This document shows, piece after piece, positions 1 through 4,755 of a stretch of DNA of 5,761 nucleotides. Numbering within the stretch: the stretch's first letter is position 1; each line of letters begins with the position of its first letter. The notes under the pieces are model-generated. The model had not been told where the DNA came from. It was given only the letters and a program-made list of their open reading frames with translations, and made no database searches. The position numbers and the translations under genes were made by a program. Source of the DNA: Chloroflexota bacterium (GTDB taxonomy: Bacteria > Chloroflexota > Anaerolineae > B4-G1); contig JAUVSX010000225.1 in assembly GCA_030596915.1 (NCBI GenBank), positions 1 through 5,761 on the forward strand, given 5' to 3'.

Positions 1-426
1 GAGGAGGGCCAGCCGCAGTTCGTATCCACTCTCGAATTCCCCGACGGAGAGGTGGTGCTTAGCGCAGAGCTGCCACCGTTTGCTGGTGGCTGGGGTACCA
101 GCCCCGATCCGGTACAGTATTGCCTCTACGGGCTGACGGCTTGCTTTGCTGCGATCCTGATGGCAACAGCAACCGGTGAGGGTGTGCTGCTTACAAGGCT
201 CGAAGTGACCGCGGAGTGCTGGATGAATCTGCGGAAACAGATGGGACTCACGAACGAAGACATCATAGAGAAAGTCAAGTTCACCGTGCACGCTGAAGGG
301 GCTTCACGCGATCAACTGGAGAGCCTGGTGGCTTCGACAAGGGCGCGATGTCCGGGGGTGGAGTGCATCACACGAGCCATACCGCTGCAAGTTGAACTGA
401 AACCACAGGAGTCCCGGGAGGACTAA
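1..426 (+). CDS. OsmC-family protein, 5' end outside the window
   Basis: The frame is open from base 1 to the TAA at 424-426, giving at least 141 residues. The GTG at 52 is unlikely to be the start, because coding sequence with normal family character continues upstream of it. The OsmC/Ohr fold is recognised by a Y-C-L-Y-G-L-T-A-C-F helix (Cys codons 121-123 and 142-144), a central beta segment (L-T-R-L-E-V), and the C-terminal R-C-P-G-V-E-C segment (Cys codons 349-351 and 364-366) followed by a final strand. Known OsmC and Ohr proteins are cytoplasmic thiol-dependent peroxidases that use two cysteines. The cysteines at 142 and 349 sit at the two usual positions, so this copy looks active. 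OsmC-like proteins of the YhfA type have less certain substrates, and this one resembles those more than Ohr. Its stop abuts the ATG of the methyltransferase gene, so the two are almost certainly co-transcribed and translationally coupled. Confidence 0.85.
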   Translation, partial: EEGQPQFVSTLEFPDGEVVLSAELPPFAGGWGTSPDPVQYCLYGLTACFAAILMATATGEGVLLTRLEVTAECWMNLRKQMGLTNEDIIEKVKFTVHAEGASRDQLESLVASTRARCPGVECITRAIPLQVELKPQESRED

Positions 427-1167
427 ATGAACCTCGACAATGCAGAGCAACTTCGCGATGGCGTTCGGGTAGCCTATTCTGCGGCGGCCGTAGACCCACA
501 AGGTGAGCATCCGTTCCCCGTAGGCCGGAGTTTCGCGGAAAGCCTGGGTTACCCGCAAGACCTCGTCGCTAGCTTGCCATCCGCTTGCGTGGACGCTTTT
601 GCTGGGGTCTCCAACGTGGCCGTTTTCGCGGACATCCCGCTGGGTGCCACAGTCCTCGACCTGGGGTGTGGGGCTGGACTCGACTCTCTGATTGCCGCGC
701 AGCGGGTTGGCCCTGAAGGAAGGGTCGTCGGCATAGACTTTAGCGATGCCATGCTCACGCGTGCCCGCCAGGCTGCAGCGCAAGCCGGAATCGATAACGT
801 GGAATTTCGCCGCGCAGATGCTGAGGATTTGCCTTTCGACGATGACTCGTTCGATGTGGCCCTGGCCAATGGAATCTTCAACCTGAACCCTGCCAGGGAC
901 GCGATCCTTGGCGAACTTGTACGAGTAGTGAGACCAGGGGGTGCCGTTTATGTGGCCGAACTCGTCCTAAGAGAACCTCTTCCTCCAGAGATTCAGAACA
1001 GCGAAGTAGCCTGGTTTGCCTGAATCGCCGGGGCCCAGGAAGGCGGCGCCTTCCTCGAAGGTTTTCGAACGGCTGGGTTTCGCGAAGCCATAGTTCTTCG
1101 AATGCTGCGCAACGGCCGGACCATACACCCGCGAGTGCTTGCTGCTGAGGTCTACGTTCGAAGATAG
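427..1167 (+). CDS. ArsM-like SAM-dependent methyltransferase, predicted selenoprotein (UGA = Sec199)
   Basis: Read through the TGA at 1021-1023, this gene encodes 246 residues. It has a class I Rossmann methyltransferase domain. Motif I is V-L-D-L-G-C-G-A-G-L-D (76-86), which binds SAM. The acidic residue after beta 2 is D104 (G-I-D-F-S). A-D-A-E-D-L-P-F lies at 130-137, an N-L-N-P segment at 152-155, and R-V-V-R-P-G-G at 166-172. Layout and motifs are closest to arsenite methyltransferases (ArsM). In that family a conserved cysteine before I-A/G-G-A helps bind As(III), and here that position is the in-frame TGA. The next 47 codons are family-like (I-A-G-A, then F-L-E-G-F-R-T-A-G-F, then P-R-V-L-A-A-E-V) and end in TAG at 1165-1167. 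Two other ArsM cysteines are absent: the G-C-G-N-P cysteine (here A-G-V-S-N) and the S-N-C-V cysteine (here N-G-I-F). The substrate may therefore not be arsenite. GGGAGG at 416-421 is the ribosome binding site. The alternative is termination at TGA as a truncated or decayed gene. Confidence 0.85.
1021..1023 (+). other. In-frame UGA, predicted selenocysteine codon (Sec199)
   Basis: The TGA interrupts an otherwise continuous frame between A-W-F-A and I-A-G-A. ArsM-like enzymes carry a conserved cysteine at exactly this place (C-I/V-A/G-G-A). No frameshift is needed, and homology-like sequence resumes at the next codon. A SECIS-like hairpin follows at the proper spacing. Selenocysteine replacing a functional cysteine is the usual pattern in bacterial selenoproteins. 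Decoding would need SelA, SelB, SelC and SelD encoded elsewhere, and none is visible here. Confidence 0.85.
1037..1055 (+). promoter_or_regulatory. Candidate bacterial SECIS hairpin
   Basis: An 8-bp perfect stem (AGGAAGGC at 1037-1044 with GCCTTCCT at 1048-1055) closes a GGC loop (1045-1047). If the last C-G pair opens, it becomes 7 bp with a CGGCG loop. The loop begins 21 nt after the UGA, inside the roughly 16-37 nt window usual for bacterial SECIS elements. It starts with G, which is the common requirement for SelB recognition. The hairpin lies inside the coding sequence, as expected in bacteria. A chance hairpin in GC-rich sequence is possible, but the agreement of stem, loop and spacing is good. 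Confidence 0.8.
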
Positions 1168-1280
1168 AAAGCTGCTGGCTGGAAAACAAAGGGGCAGATG
1201 CAAGCCACCCGGGAGAGATACCTGGCGTCGGCAGTAGCTGCTCTGGCGAAACACGTTGAACATCCGCGGATTCCAGGCAG
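1168..1280 (+). other. Non-coding stretch after the methyltransferase, no recognised feature
   Basis: This stretch lies between the TAG of the methyltransferase gene and the first repeat copy. I see no coding frame with family character and no clear intrinsic terminator. CCAGGC at 1273-1278 could pair with GCCTGG at 1299-1304 inside the repeat, giving a 6-bp stem with a 20-nt loop. The corresponding sequence of the second repeat copy does not keep this pairing. Confidence 0.4.
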
Positions 1281-1445
1281 CAGCCGGCAGACTGCGCGGC
1301 CTGGTGGTAGGGCGGCTGTCCCTCCCCGCAGATACGATGGTACGGGTCGGTTGGGAGCTCCACCGGATGATATCCTTTCGGGCGACAATCGGACGTTTGT
1401 GGCAGGCGGATGGCGAGAATGCAGATCGCGCACGTCGAGGTCGTT
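1281..1445 (+). repeat. Leader repeat, copy 1 (partner at 2539-2706)
   Basis: About 165 nt align nearly end to end with 2539-2706, at roughly 70-75% identity by eye over the leader part. Shared blocks include CAGCCGG, GTAGGGC, CCGCAGAT, CGATGGTACG, TGATATCCT and CAATCGGACG. The last 27 nt (ATG plus eight codons) match at 26 of 27 positions. Possible shared secondary structure: GCGG (1296-1299) with CCGC (1326-1329), enclosing AGGG (1309-1312) with CCCT (1320-1323); then CGAT (1335-1338) with ATCG (1388-1391). Homology stops abruptly after 1445. The repeat could be a duplicated 5' leader of the enolase gene or a structured regulatory RNA. I do not recognise a known riboswitch consensus in it. 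Confidence 0.75.
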
Positions 1446-1577
1446 TGCCGTGGATGGAGAAACCGCAAGCGGAAACCGGGTCGCTGTCGGTGTCGCCCAC
1501 TTTGCGGGGTGGCTTGCGAGCGTGACTCCATGCCCTCACCGCCGATCGTTGGGCAGACCAAGTGGTTTCACCTTTGA
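1419..1577 (+). pseudogene. Truncated start of an enolase-superfamily gene (remnant or short leader ORF)
   Basis: The ATG at 1419 begins M-Q-I-A-H-V-E-V-V, matching M-Q-I-T-H-V-E-V-V at the start of the intact enolase-superfamily gene at 2680. After the ninth codon the frame reads an Arg/Cys-rich sequence unlike any enolase and ends at TGA 1575-1577. In the +1 frame, H-F-A-G-W-L-A-S-V-T-P-C-P (about 1498-1536) loosely resembles the H-V-A-W-G-C-T-A-Y-D-P segment of the intact gene. This suggests deletion plus frameshift of a former duplicate. The upstream sequence has lost the AAAGGGA ribosome binding site that precedes the intact copy. The 52-codon ORF ends 18 nt before the start of the next gene, so use as a translated leader cannot be excluded. 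The duplicated start is clear, and the later remnant is weak. Confidence 0.55.
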
Positions 1578-1582
1578 CATTC

Positions 1583-1588
1583 AGGAGG
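1583..1588 (+). promoter_or_regulatory. Strong ribosome binding site for the dual cNMP-binding gene
   Basis: AGGAGG lies 7 nt before the ATG at 1596. It fixes that start and shows that the gene is translated independently of the broken frame upstream. Confidence 0.85.
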
Positions 1589-1595
1589 AAAGCAG

Positions 1596-2513
1596 ATGAC
1601 CGAGCTACAAGTGCCTGACGCCGCGTCCAAGCAGAACCATCTGGGCCTGCGCCAGATGATGGACCCGCTGGCTGATATGTCCCATCTCGAAACGGATCCC
1701 GAACTAGAGCTTGTCGAGCTGAATCCGGGCGACGTCCTGATTGAGCAGGGGGAGGCAGGCGATAGCGCGTACGTGCTGTATGCTGGCGTACTTGGTGTCC
1801 GTGTCACGCACCAGGACGGCACAGAGACAGTCATTGACAAGCTGGCGCCAGGCGCAATCGTGGGCGAGATGGCACTTTTGAGCGGTCAGGAGCGCTCGGC
1901 AACCGTGTTTGCCGTGAACGATGTAGGTGTCATTCGCCTAACCAGGTCGAAGTTCGAGCAACTGACGGAAGAGGATCAGACCACATCGATCGCCATTGAC
2001 GCTACAGTTGAGCAGCGCCGCCAGAGTCTGCAGCTTGCCCACGCTCTGAGCCACTTGATAGGTGATCTGGATGCGACCTCGCTGCACGCCCTGAAGAATC
2101 AAGTAGAGTGGCAACGCTTCTCGGTAGGCGATGTCGTCTTTCGGCAAGGCGACCAGGCGGATGGGATATACATCGTTGTCGCTGGTCGCCTGGGAATGAG
2201 CGTCGCCACCTCAGAGGGGAAGGGCGGGGTCATCGTTGAGATCGGGCCTGGTGAGACCGTCGGAGGATCCGCCCTGTCGACCGCTGACGTCAGGACAGCC
2301 AGTGTTCACGCGGTGCGTGAGGCCACGCTGGTGAGAATCGCTCTGCCCGCCTTCTGGCGCCTGGCTTCGGATCGCCCAGAGTTGATGGGCAAGATCGCTC
2401 GCATTATCGTGGAGCGGCAGCAGCGGCTCTTGAAGGGCAGGTGGCGCCAATCGCCGGAAGCCAGGGCGGCCGGCGACTTGTCACCGCGTTGGAAGATGCG
2501 TGGACGCTTGTAA
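1596..2513 (+). CDS. Protein with two cyclic-nucleotide-binding domains, no effector domain
   Basis: The gene encodes 305 residues. The first CRP-like cNMP-binding domain (about 36-125) has L-N-P-G-D (42-46), Q-G-E (51-53) and a full phosphate-binding cassette, G-E-M-A-L-L (90-95) with R-S-A (100-102), so it should bind cAMP or cGMP. The second domain (about 149-265) has V-G-D-V-V-F-R-Q-G-D and V-R-T-A-S-V (232-237). In its cassette the usual Gly-Glu is Gly-Gly (223-224), so ligand binding is probably lost or altered. A basic helix (about 265-283) and a Pro/Arg-rich tail close the protein. There is no helix-turn-helix, kinase, cyclase, transmembrane segment or patatin domain. The arrangement resembles the N-terminal regulatory half of bacterial NTE-like patatin proteins, so this may be a stand-alone sensor or a truncated one. 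The partner is unknown. It sits between the two copies of the leader repeat. Confidence 0.85.
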   Translation: MTELQVPDAASKQNHLGLRQMMDPLADMSHLETDPELELVELNPGDVLIEQGEAGDSAYVLYAGVLGVRVTHQDGTETVIDKLAPGAIVGEMALLSGQERSATVFAVNDVGVIRLTRSKFEQLTEEDQTTSIAIDATVEQRRQSLQLAHALSHLIGDLDATSLHALKNQVEWQRFSVGDVVFRQGDQADGIYIVVAGRLGMSVATSEGKGGVIVEIGPGETVGGSALSTADVRTASVHAVREATLVRIALPAFWRLASDRPELMGKIARIIVERQQRLLKGRWRQSPEARAAGDLSPRWKMRGRL

Positions 2514-2538
2514 AGGTAGCTGATCGACGGCCGAGCGG

Positions 2539-2706
2539 CAGCCGGCGGACCGCGCGGTTTGGTTGTAGGGCAGCGGTGCGCCTCCCCCGCAGATCCGATG
2601 GTACGTGCTTGTCAGGAGTCCCACCAGGTGATATCCTCTTGGAGGGCAATCGGACGCTCGCATCAAAGGGATAGCGCCTATGCAGATCACGCACGTCGAG
2701 GTCGTT
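2539..2706 (+). repeat. Leader repeat, copy 2, leading into the intact enolase-superfamily gene
   Basis: This is the partner of 1281-1445, with a net 3 nt insertion before the start codon. Possible pairings match those of copy 1: GCGG (2554-2557) with CCGC (2587-2590), an inner GGC (2569-2571) with GCC (2580-2582), and CCGAT (2595-2599) with ATCGG (2649-2653) enclosing a 49-nt domain. CCTC (2635-2638) and GAGG (2642-2645) bracket a T-T-G loop in that domain, where copy 1 has a shorter CC...GG version. The inner stems differ in sequence but fall at the same place. This copy covers the entire 5' untranslated region of the gene at 2680, plus its first nine codons. Confidence 0.75.
2665..2671 (+). 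promoter_or_regulatory. Ribosome binding site of the enolase-superfamily gene
   Basis: AAAGGGA ends 8 nt before the ATG at 2680 and supports that start. The homologous position in repeat copy 1 lacks it. Confidence 0.6.
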
Positions 2707-3741
2707 CCGGTCGAGCTGAAGCTGCGCCTGCCCTACCGCACTGCCTACCATCCGGAGATCAGCCAGGTGACGGCGGTGTTTATCCGTGTGGACACCAGGC
2801 AAGGGCACGTTGCGTGGGGCTGCACGGCCTATGATCCCGTCATCTCCGGTGAGACCTTCCAGGATGTCCTCGATGGATGCCACGCGTGTGCCGATCGGGC
2901 TCGCGATCTGAATCCTCTGAACATCGAATTCGCCCTTGAGCAGCTCACTGAGATCGAGGGGGTCACGCCGTCAGTCCTGTGCGCGTTCGACCTCGCGTTC
3001 TACGACCTGCTCGGCCTGGTGGCTGGCCTGCCCCTCTACAAGCTTCTGGGAGGCTACCGCAACCGCATCCAGACCGCGGCCACAATTGGCATCGCGCCGG
3101 TCAGTGAAAGCGTGGCGCTGGCGCGCGATCGGGCACGCCAGGGCTTCCGCATCATCAAGATCAAGGGGGGGCTTGATCCTGACGAGGACTGCCGCAGGGT
3201 GCGCGCAGTCCACGAGGCACTGCCCACCTTCAGGCTGCGCCTGGACGCCGACCAGGGGTACAGCGTCGAGCAGGCGCTCGATGTCGCGCGGGCGCTGAAG
3301 GGGAAGCTGGAGATGCTGGAGCAACCGACGCCCGCGACAGATCTGGGCGCACTCCGAGAGGTGACGCGGCACAGCCCTGTGCCAATCCTCGCCGACGAGA
3401 GCGTCCTGGGTCCCGCGTCGGCGCTGGAGATTGCCTCTCAGCGGGCCGCCGACGGGATGAGCGTCAAGCTGGTCTCTTGTGGCGGGCTACGCTGCGCCAG
3501 GCAGGTGGACACGATCGCCCGAGCGGCGAAGATGGCCACGATGGTCAGTTGCGTCAACGAGCCGGCGCTGCTCACGGCCGCGGGCTTGAGTTTCGCTCTG
3601 GGCAGTCCTAACATCCGCTATGGCGACCTGGACGGCCACCTCGACCTGATCGGCGACCCCACCGTGGCAGGCTTCCTTCCGCAGGAAGGCTGGCTCATCG
3701 CAACCGATGTCCCGGGCCTGGGATGCACGGTCGAGCTATGA
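2680..3741 (+). CDS. Enolase-superfamily enzyme, probable dipeptide epimerase
   Basis: The 353 residues are a normal full length for the muconate-lactonizing-enzyme subgroup. The N-terminal capping domain (about 1-125) begins M-Q-I-T-H-V-E-V-V-P-V. The (beta/alpha)7 barrel follows, with the K-x-K motif K160/K162, metal ligands D189 (L-D-A-D-Q), E214 (L-E-Q-P) and D239 (A-D-E-S), and the opposing catalytic lysine K263 (S-V-K-L). All catalytic residues are present. Near the end, D-L-D-G (D316 and D318) matches the DxD that binds the substrate amino group in L-Ala-D/L-Glu and other dipeptide epimerases. The closing P-G-L-G is also typical. These cytoplasmic enzymes interconvert L,L and L,D dipeptides, for example in peptidoglycan peptide recycling. 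The exact substrate cannot be read from sequence, and an o-succinylbenzoate synthase or N-acylamino acid racemase is less likely given the DxD. No peptidase or murein gene lies nearby in the window. Confidence 0.85.
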   Translation: MQITHVEVVPVELKLRLPYRTAYHPEISQVTAVFIRVDTRQGHVAWGCTAYDPVISGETFQDVLDGCHACADRARDLNPLNIEFALEQLTEIEGVTPSVLCAFDLAFYDLLGLVAGLPLYKLLGGYRNRIQTAATIGIAPVSESVALARDRARQGFRIIKIKGGLDPDEDCRRVRAVHEALPTFRLRLDADQGYSVEQALDVARALKGKLEMLEQPTPATDLGALREVTRHSPVPILADESVLGPASALEIASQRAADGMSVKLVSCGGLRCARQVDTIARAAKMATMVSCVNEPALLTAAGLSFALGSPNIRYGDLDGHLDLIGDPTVAGFLPQEGWLIATDVPGLGCTVEL

Positions 3742-3832
3742 GACTCGCGAGGCGGGGGGCCAGCGATTATCATAAGTTGATCAGCCGGTGGGCGCGCGTA
3801 TCACTATCGGCTCAAGCCTAATCTGAGAACGG

Positions 3833-3848
3833 GGCGGCGCTTCCCGCC
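3833..3848. other. GC-rich hairpin in the convergent gap
   Basis: GGCGG (3833-3837) pairs with CCGCC (3844-3848) around a 6-nt loop, about 90 nt after the enolase gene stop. No T tract follows, so a terminator role is only possible. A second hairpin, GACGGC (3868-3873) with GCCGTC (3879-3884) and a CCTAT loop, lies just downstream. Apart from these and the hairpin at 3904-3925, the 193-nt gap between the convergent genes holds nothing I recognise. Confidence 0.4.
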
Positions 3849-3903
3849 GGAGCGTGCAACGAAGAGCGACGGCCCTATGCCGTCCGGTGGGCGAAAGGCA
3901 GAG

Positions 3904-3925
3904 CAGCCCCAGGAGACCTGGGCTG
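3904..3925 (-). terminator. Hairpin after the YCII gene, probable (possibly bidirectional) terminator
   Basis: CAGCCCCAGG (3904-3913) pairs with CCTGGGCTG (3917-3925) with one bulged C and an AGA loop. It lies about 10 nt past the YCII stop on the minus strand. The following T content is weak on both strands (TTCCT on plus; CTCTGCCTTT on minus), so it is not a textbook intrinsic terminator. Its position between convergent genes supports the call. Confidence 0.5.
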
Positions 3926-3934
3926 TTCCTGGTA

Positions 3935-4261
3935 TTACTCCGGCGGCATTACAGGGAAGGTTTCGAACACCGAAACCTGGCCACCGACCTGCAGAATCGG
4001 GCATCCCTTTGTCAGCTCGACTGCCTCGTCAAGCGTCGCTGCCTTGATGATCGTGTACCCGATGGCCAAGTAGTCCGCCGGGACATCGCTCACGGTGCCG
4101 TCAGGCGAAATGGTCTTCGCCACCGGCGTGAACGGACTGCCACACCCTGCTGCTTCGCCAAGCGCTCCGTGCCAGGCCCCCCAGTCTTGCAGCCAGGCCG
4201 CCTGTTCGGCCTCGGTCTCGGGCATGTCGCCTCCAGTGTAGAGCAGCACGAAGTCCGTCAT
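3935..4261 (-). CDS. YCII-domain (YciI/DGPF-like) protein
   Basis: The gene encodes 108 residues, a single small domain. It opens M-T-D-F-V-L-L-Y-T-G-G, followed by W-L-Q-D-W-G-A-W-H-G-A-L-G (about 23-35), G-S-P-F-T-P-V-A-K-T-I, the strand G-Y-T-I-I-K-A, a helix T-L-D-E-A-V-E-L-T-K-G-C-P-I-L (about 76-90) and a final V-S-V-F-E. These are the usual landmarks of YCII/DGPF proteins, which have a ferredoxin-like fold and form dimers. The fold is shared with small enzymes and with domains attached to ECF sigma factors, but most stand-alone members have no established reaction, so no substrate is assigned. A ribosome binding site (AAGGAGA, complement of 4268-4274) lies 6 nt before the ATG and a promoter lies further upstream. 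It is probably transcribed alone, convergent with the enolase gene. Confidence 0.85.
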   Translation of the reverse strand: MTDFVLLYTGGDMPETEAEQAAWLQDWGAWHGALGEAAGCGSPFTPVAKTISPDGTVSDVPADYLAIGYTIIKAATLDEAVELTKGCPILQVGGQVSVFETFPVMPPE

Positions 4262-4305
4262 TTCGAGTCTCCTTGTATCGGTGGGTTGTGGCCGCAGCCG
4301 TGACT

Positions 4306-4334
4306 AGAATAGCGTAATTAGCGAGTAGTGTCAA
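4306..4334 (-). promoter_or_regulatory. Sigma70-type promoter for the YCII gene
   Basis: On the minus strand, a perfect -35 TTGACA (complement of 4329-4334) is followed by a 17-nt spacer and TATTCT as the -10 (complement of 4306-4311). Transcription would begin near 4298, giving a leader of about 37 nt that contains the ribosome binding site. The surroundings are unusually AT-rich for this window (4303-4334), as expected for a promoter. Confidence 0.7.
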
Positions 4335-4755
4335 CCTTCCCGGCTTGGCTTGCGGCGGGTGCCCGTACTCTCTGCACACCAGCGACCTGCGTTGCGCAGA
4401 AGCACGACTTTCCGGTCATCGGTGCCTGGCTTTGGCCGGAGGGTGATATGGACGTGCGCAGTCGGCGGCGCGCAGGAACGGACGGGGCTCCAGGTTCGGG
4501 GCACGACCGATGATCAACCTGATCGCCGGGCGACCAGGGGTGCATTTCAGTTCTTGGGGCCGGTGCCCAGTGCGACCCGATGGTTCTCCGCCACGCAGTG
4601 ACCATGCGTCGTCCAGTCCCTGAAGATGCACGCCACCTAGACAGCCCACCGTGCGGAGCGGTGGAGGAGATCTCCCCCAAACCTGAACATACCCGTGACG
4701 AGGGGCGTGGCCCTACTCAGTGGCCGAATGCGCCAGACAGGACAGAGGTTGGGGA
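4335..4755. other. Stretch without a convincing gene; contains a hairpin and a palindrome
   Basis: About 420 nt between the YCII promoter and the amidohydrolase stop. Open frames exist on both strands (for example minus 4318-4680), but they are rich in Arg, Pro, Ser and Gly, show no family motif I recognise, and look like GC-driven open frames. Visible structure: CCACCG (4646-4651) with CGGTGG (4659-4664) around a 7-nt loop, followed at once by the perfect 10-nt palindrome GGAGATCTCC (4666-4675). Because the amidohydrolase gene ends at 4756 on the minus strand, these elements could terminate it, but no T tract accompanies them. A decayed gene is possible. Confidence 0.35.

Noticed and set aside
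427..1023. Methyltransferase gene ending at the TGA (198 aa)
   Set aside because: The frame continues with family-typical sequence to TAG at 1165-1167, and the TGA sits at the conserved Cys position with a SECIS-like hairpin after it, so premature termination is the weaker reading.
878..1561. 227-codon open frame on the minus strand
   Set aside because: It lies antisense to the methyltransferase C-terminus and across the repeat, is rich in Arg/Pro/Ser, and has no recognisable domain. It is a GC-driven shadow frame.
1198..1599. Plus-strand open frame of 133 codons in the gap before the cNMP-binding gene
   Set aside because: There is no Shine-Dalgarno, no family motif, and its sequence runs through the repeat. 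Only the small G-W...T-P-C-P piece may be a remnant of an enolase frame.
2539..2679. tRNA-Sec or a known riboswitch inside the repeat
   Set aside because: No acceptor/anticodon arrangement with TCA and no GTTCGANTC-type T-arm was found on either strand, and none of the riboswitch core motifs I know matches.
2404..2883. Minus-strand open frame similar in translation to the minus strand of the first repeat copy
   Set aside because: The protein similarity follows from the DNA repeat itself. It overlaps two real plus-strand genes and shows no domain.
4318..4680. 120-codon minus-strand frame between the YCII and amidohydrolase genes
   Set aside because: It overlaps the YCII promoter, has Arg/Ser/Pro-biased composition and no recognised motif. 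It may be a remnant but cannot be supported as a gene.
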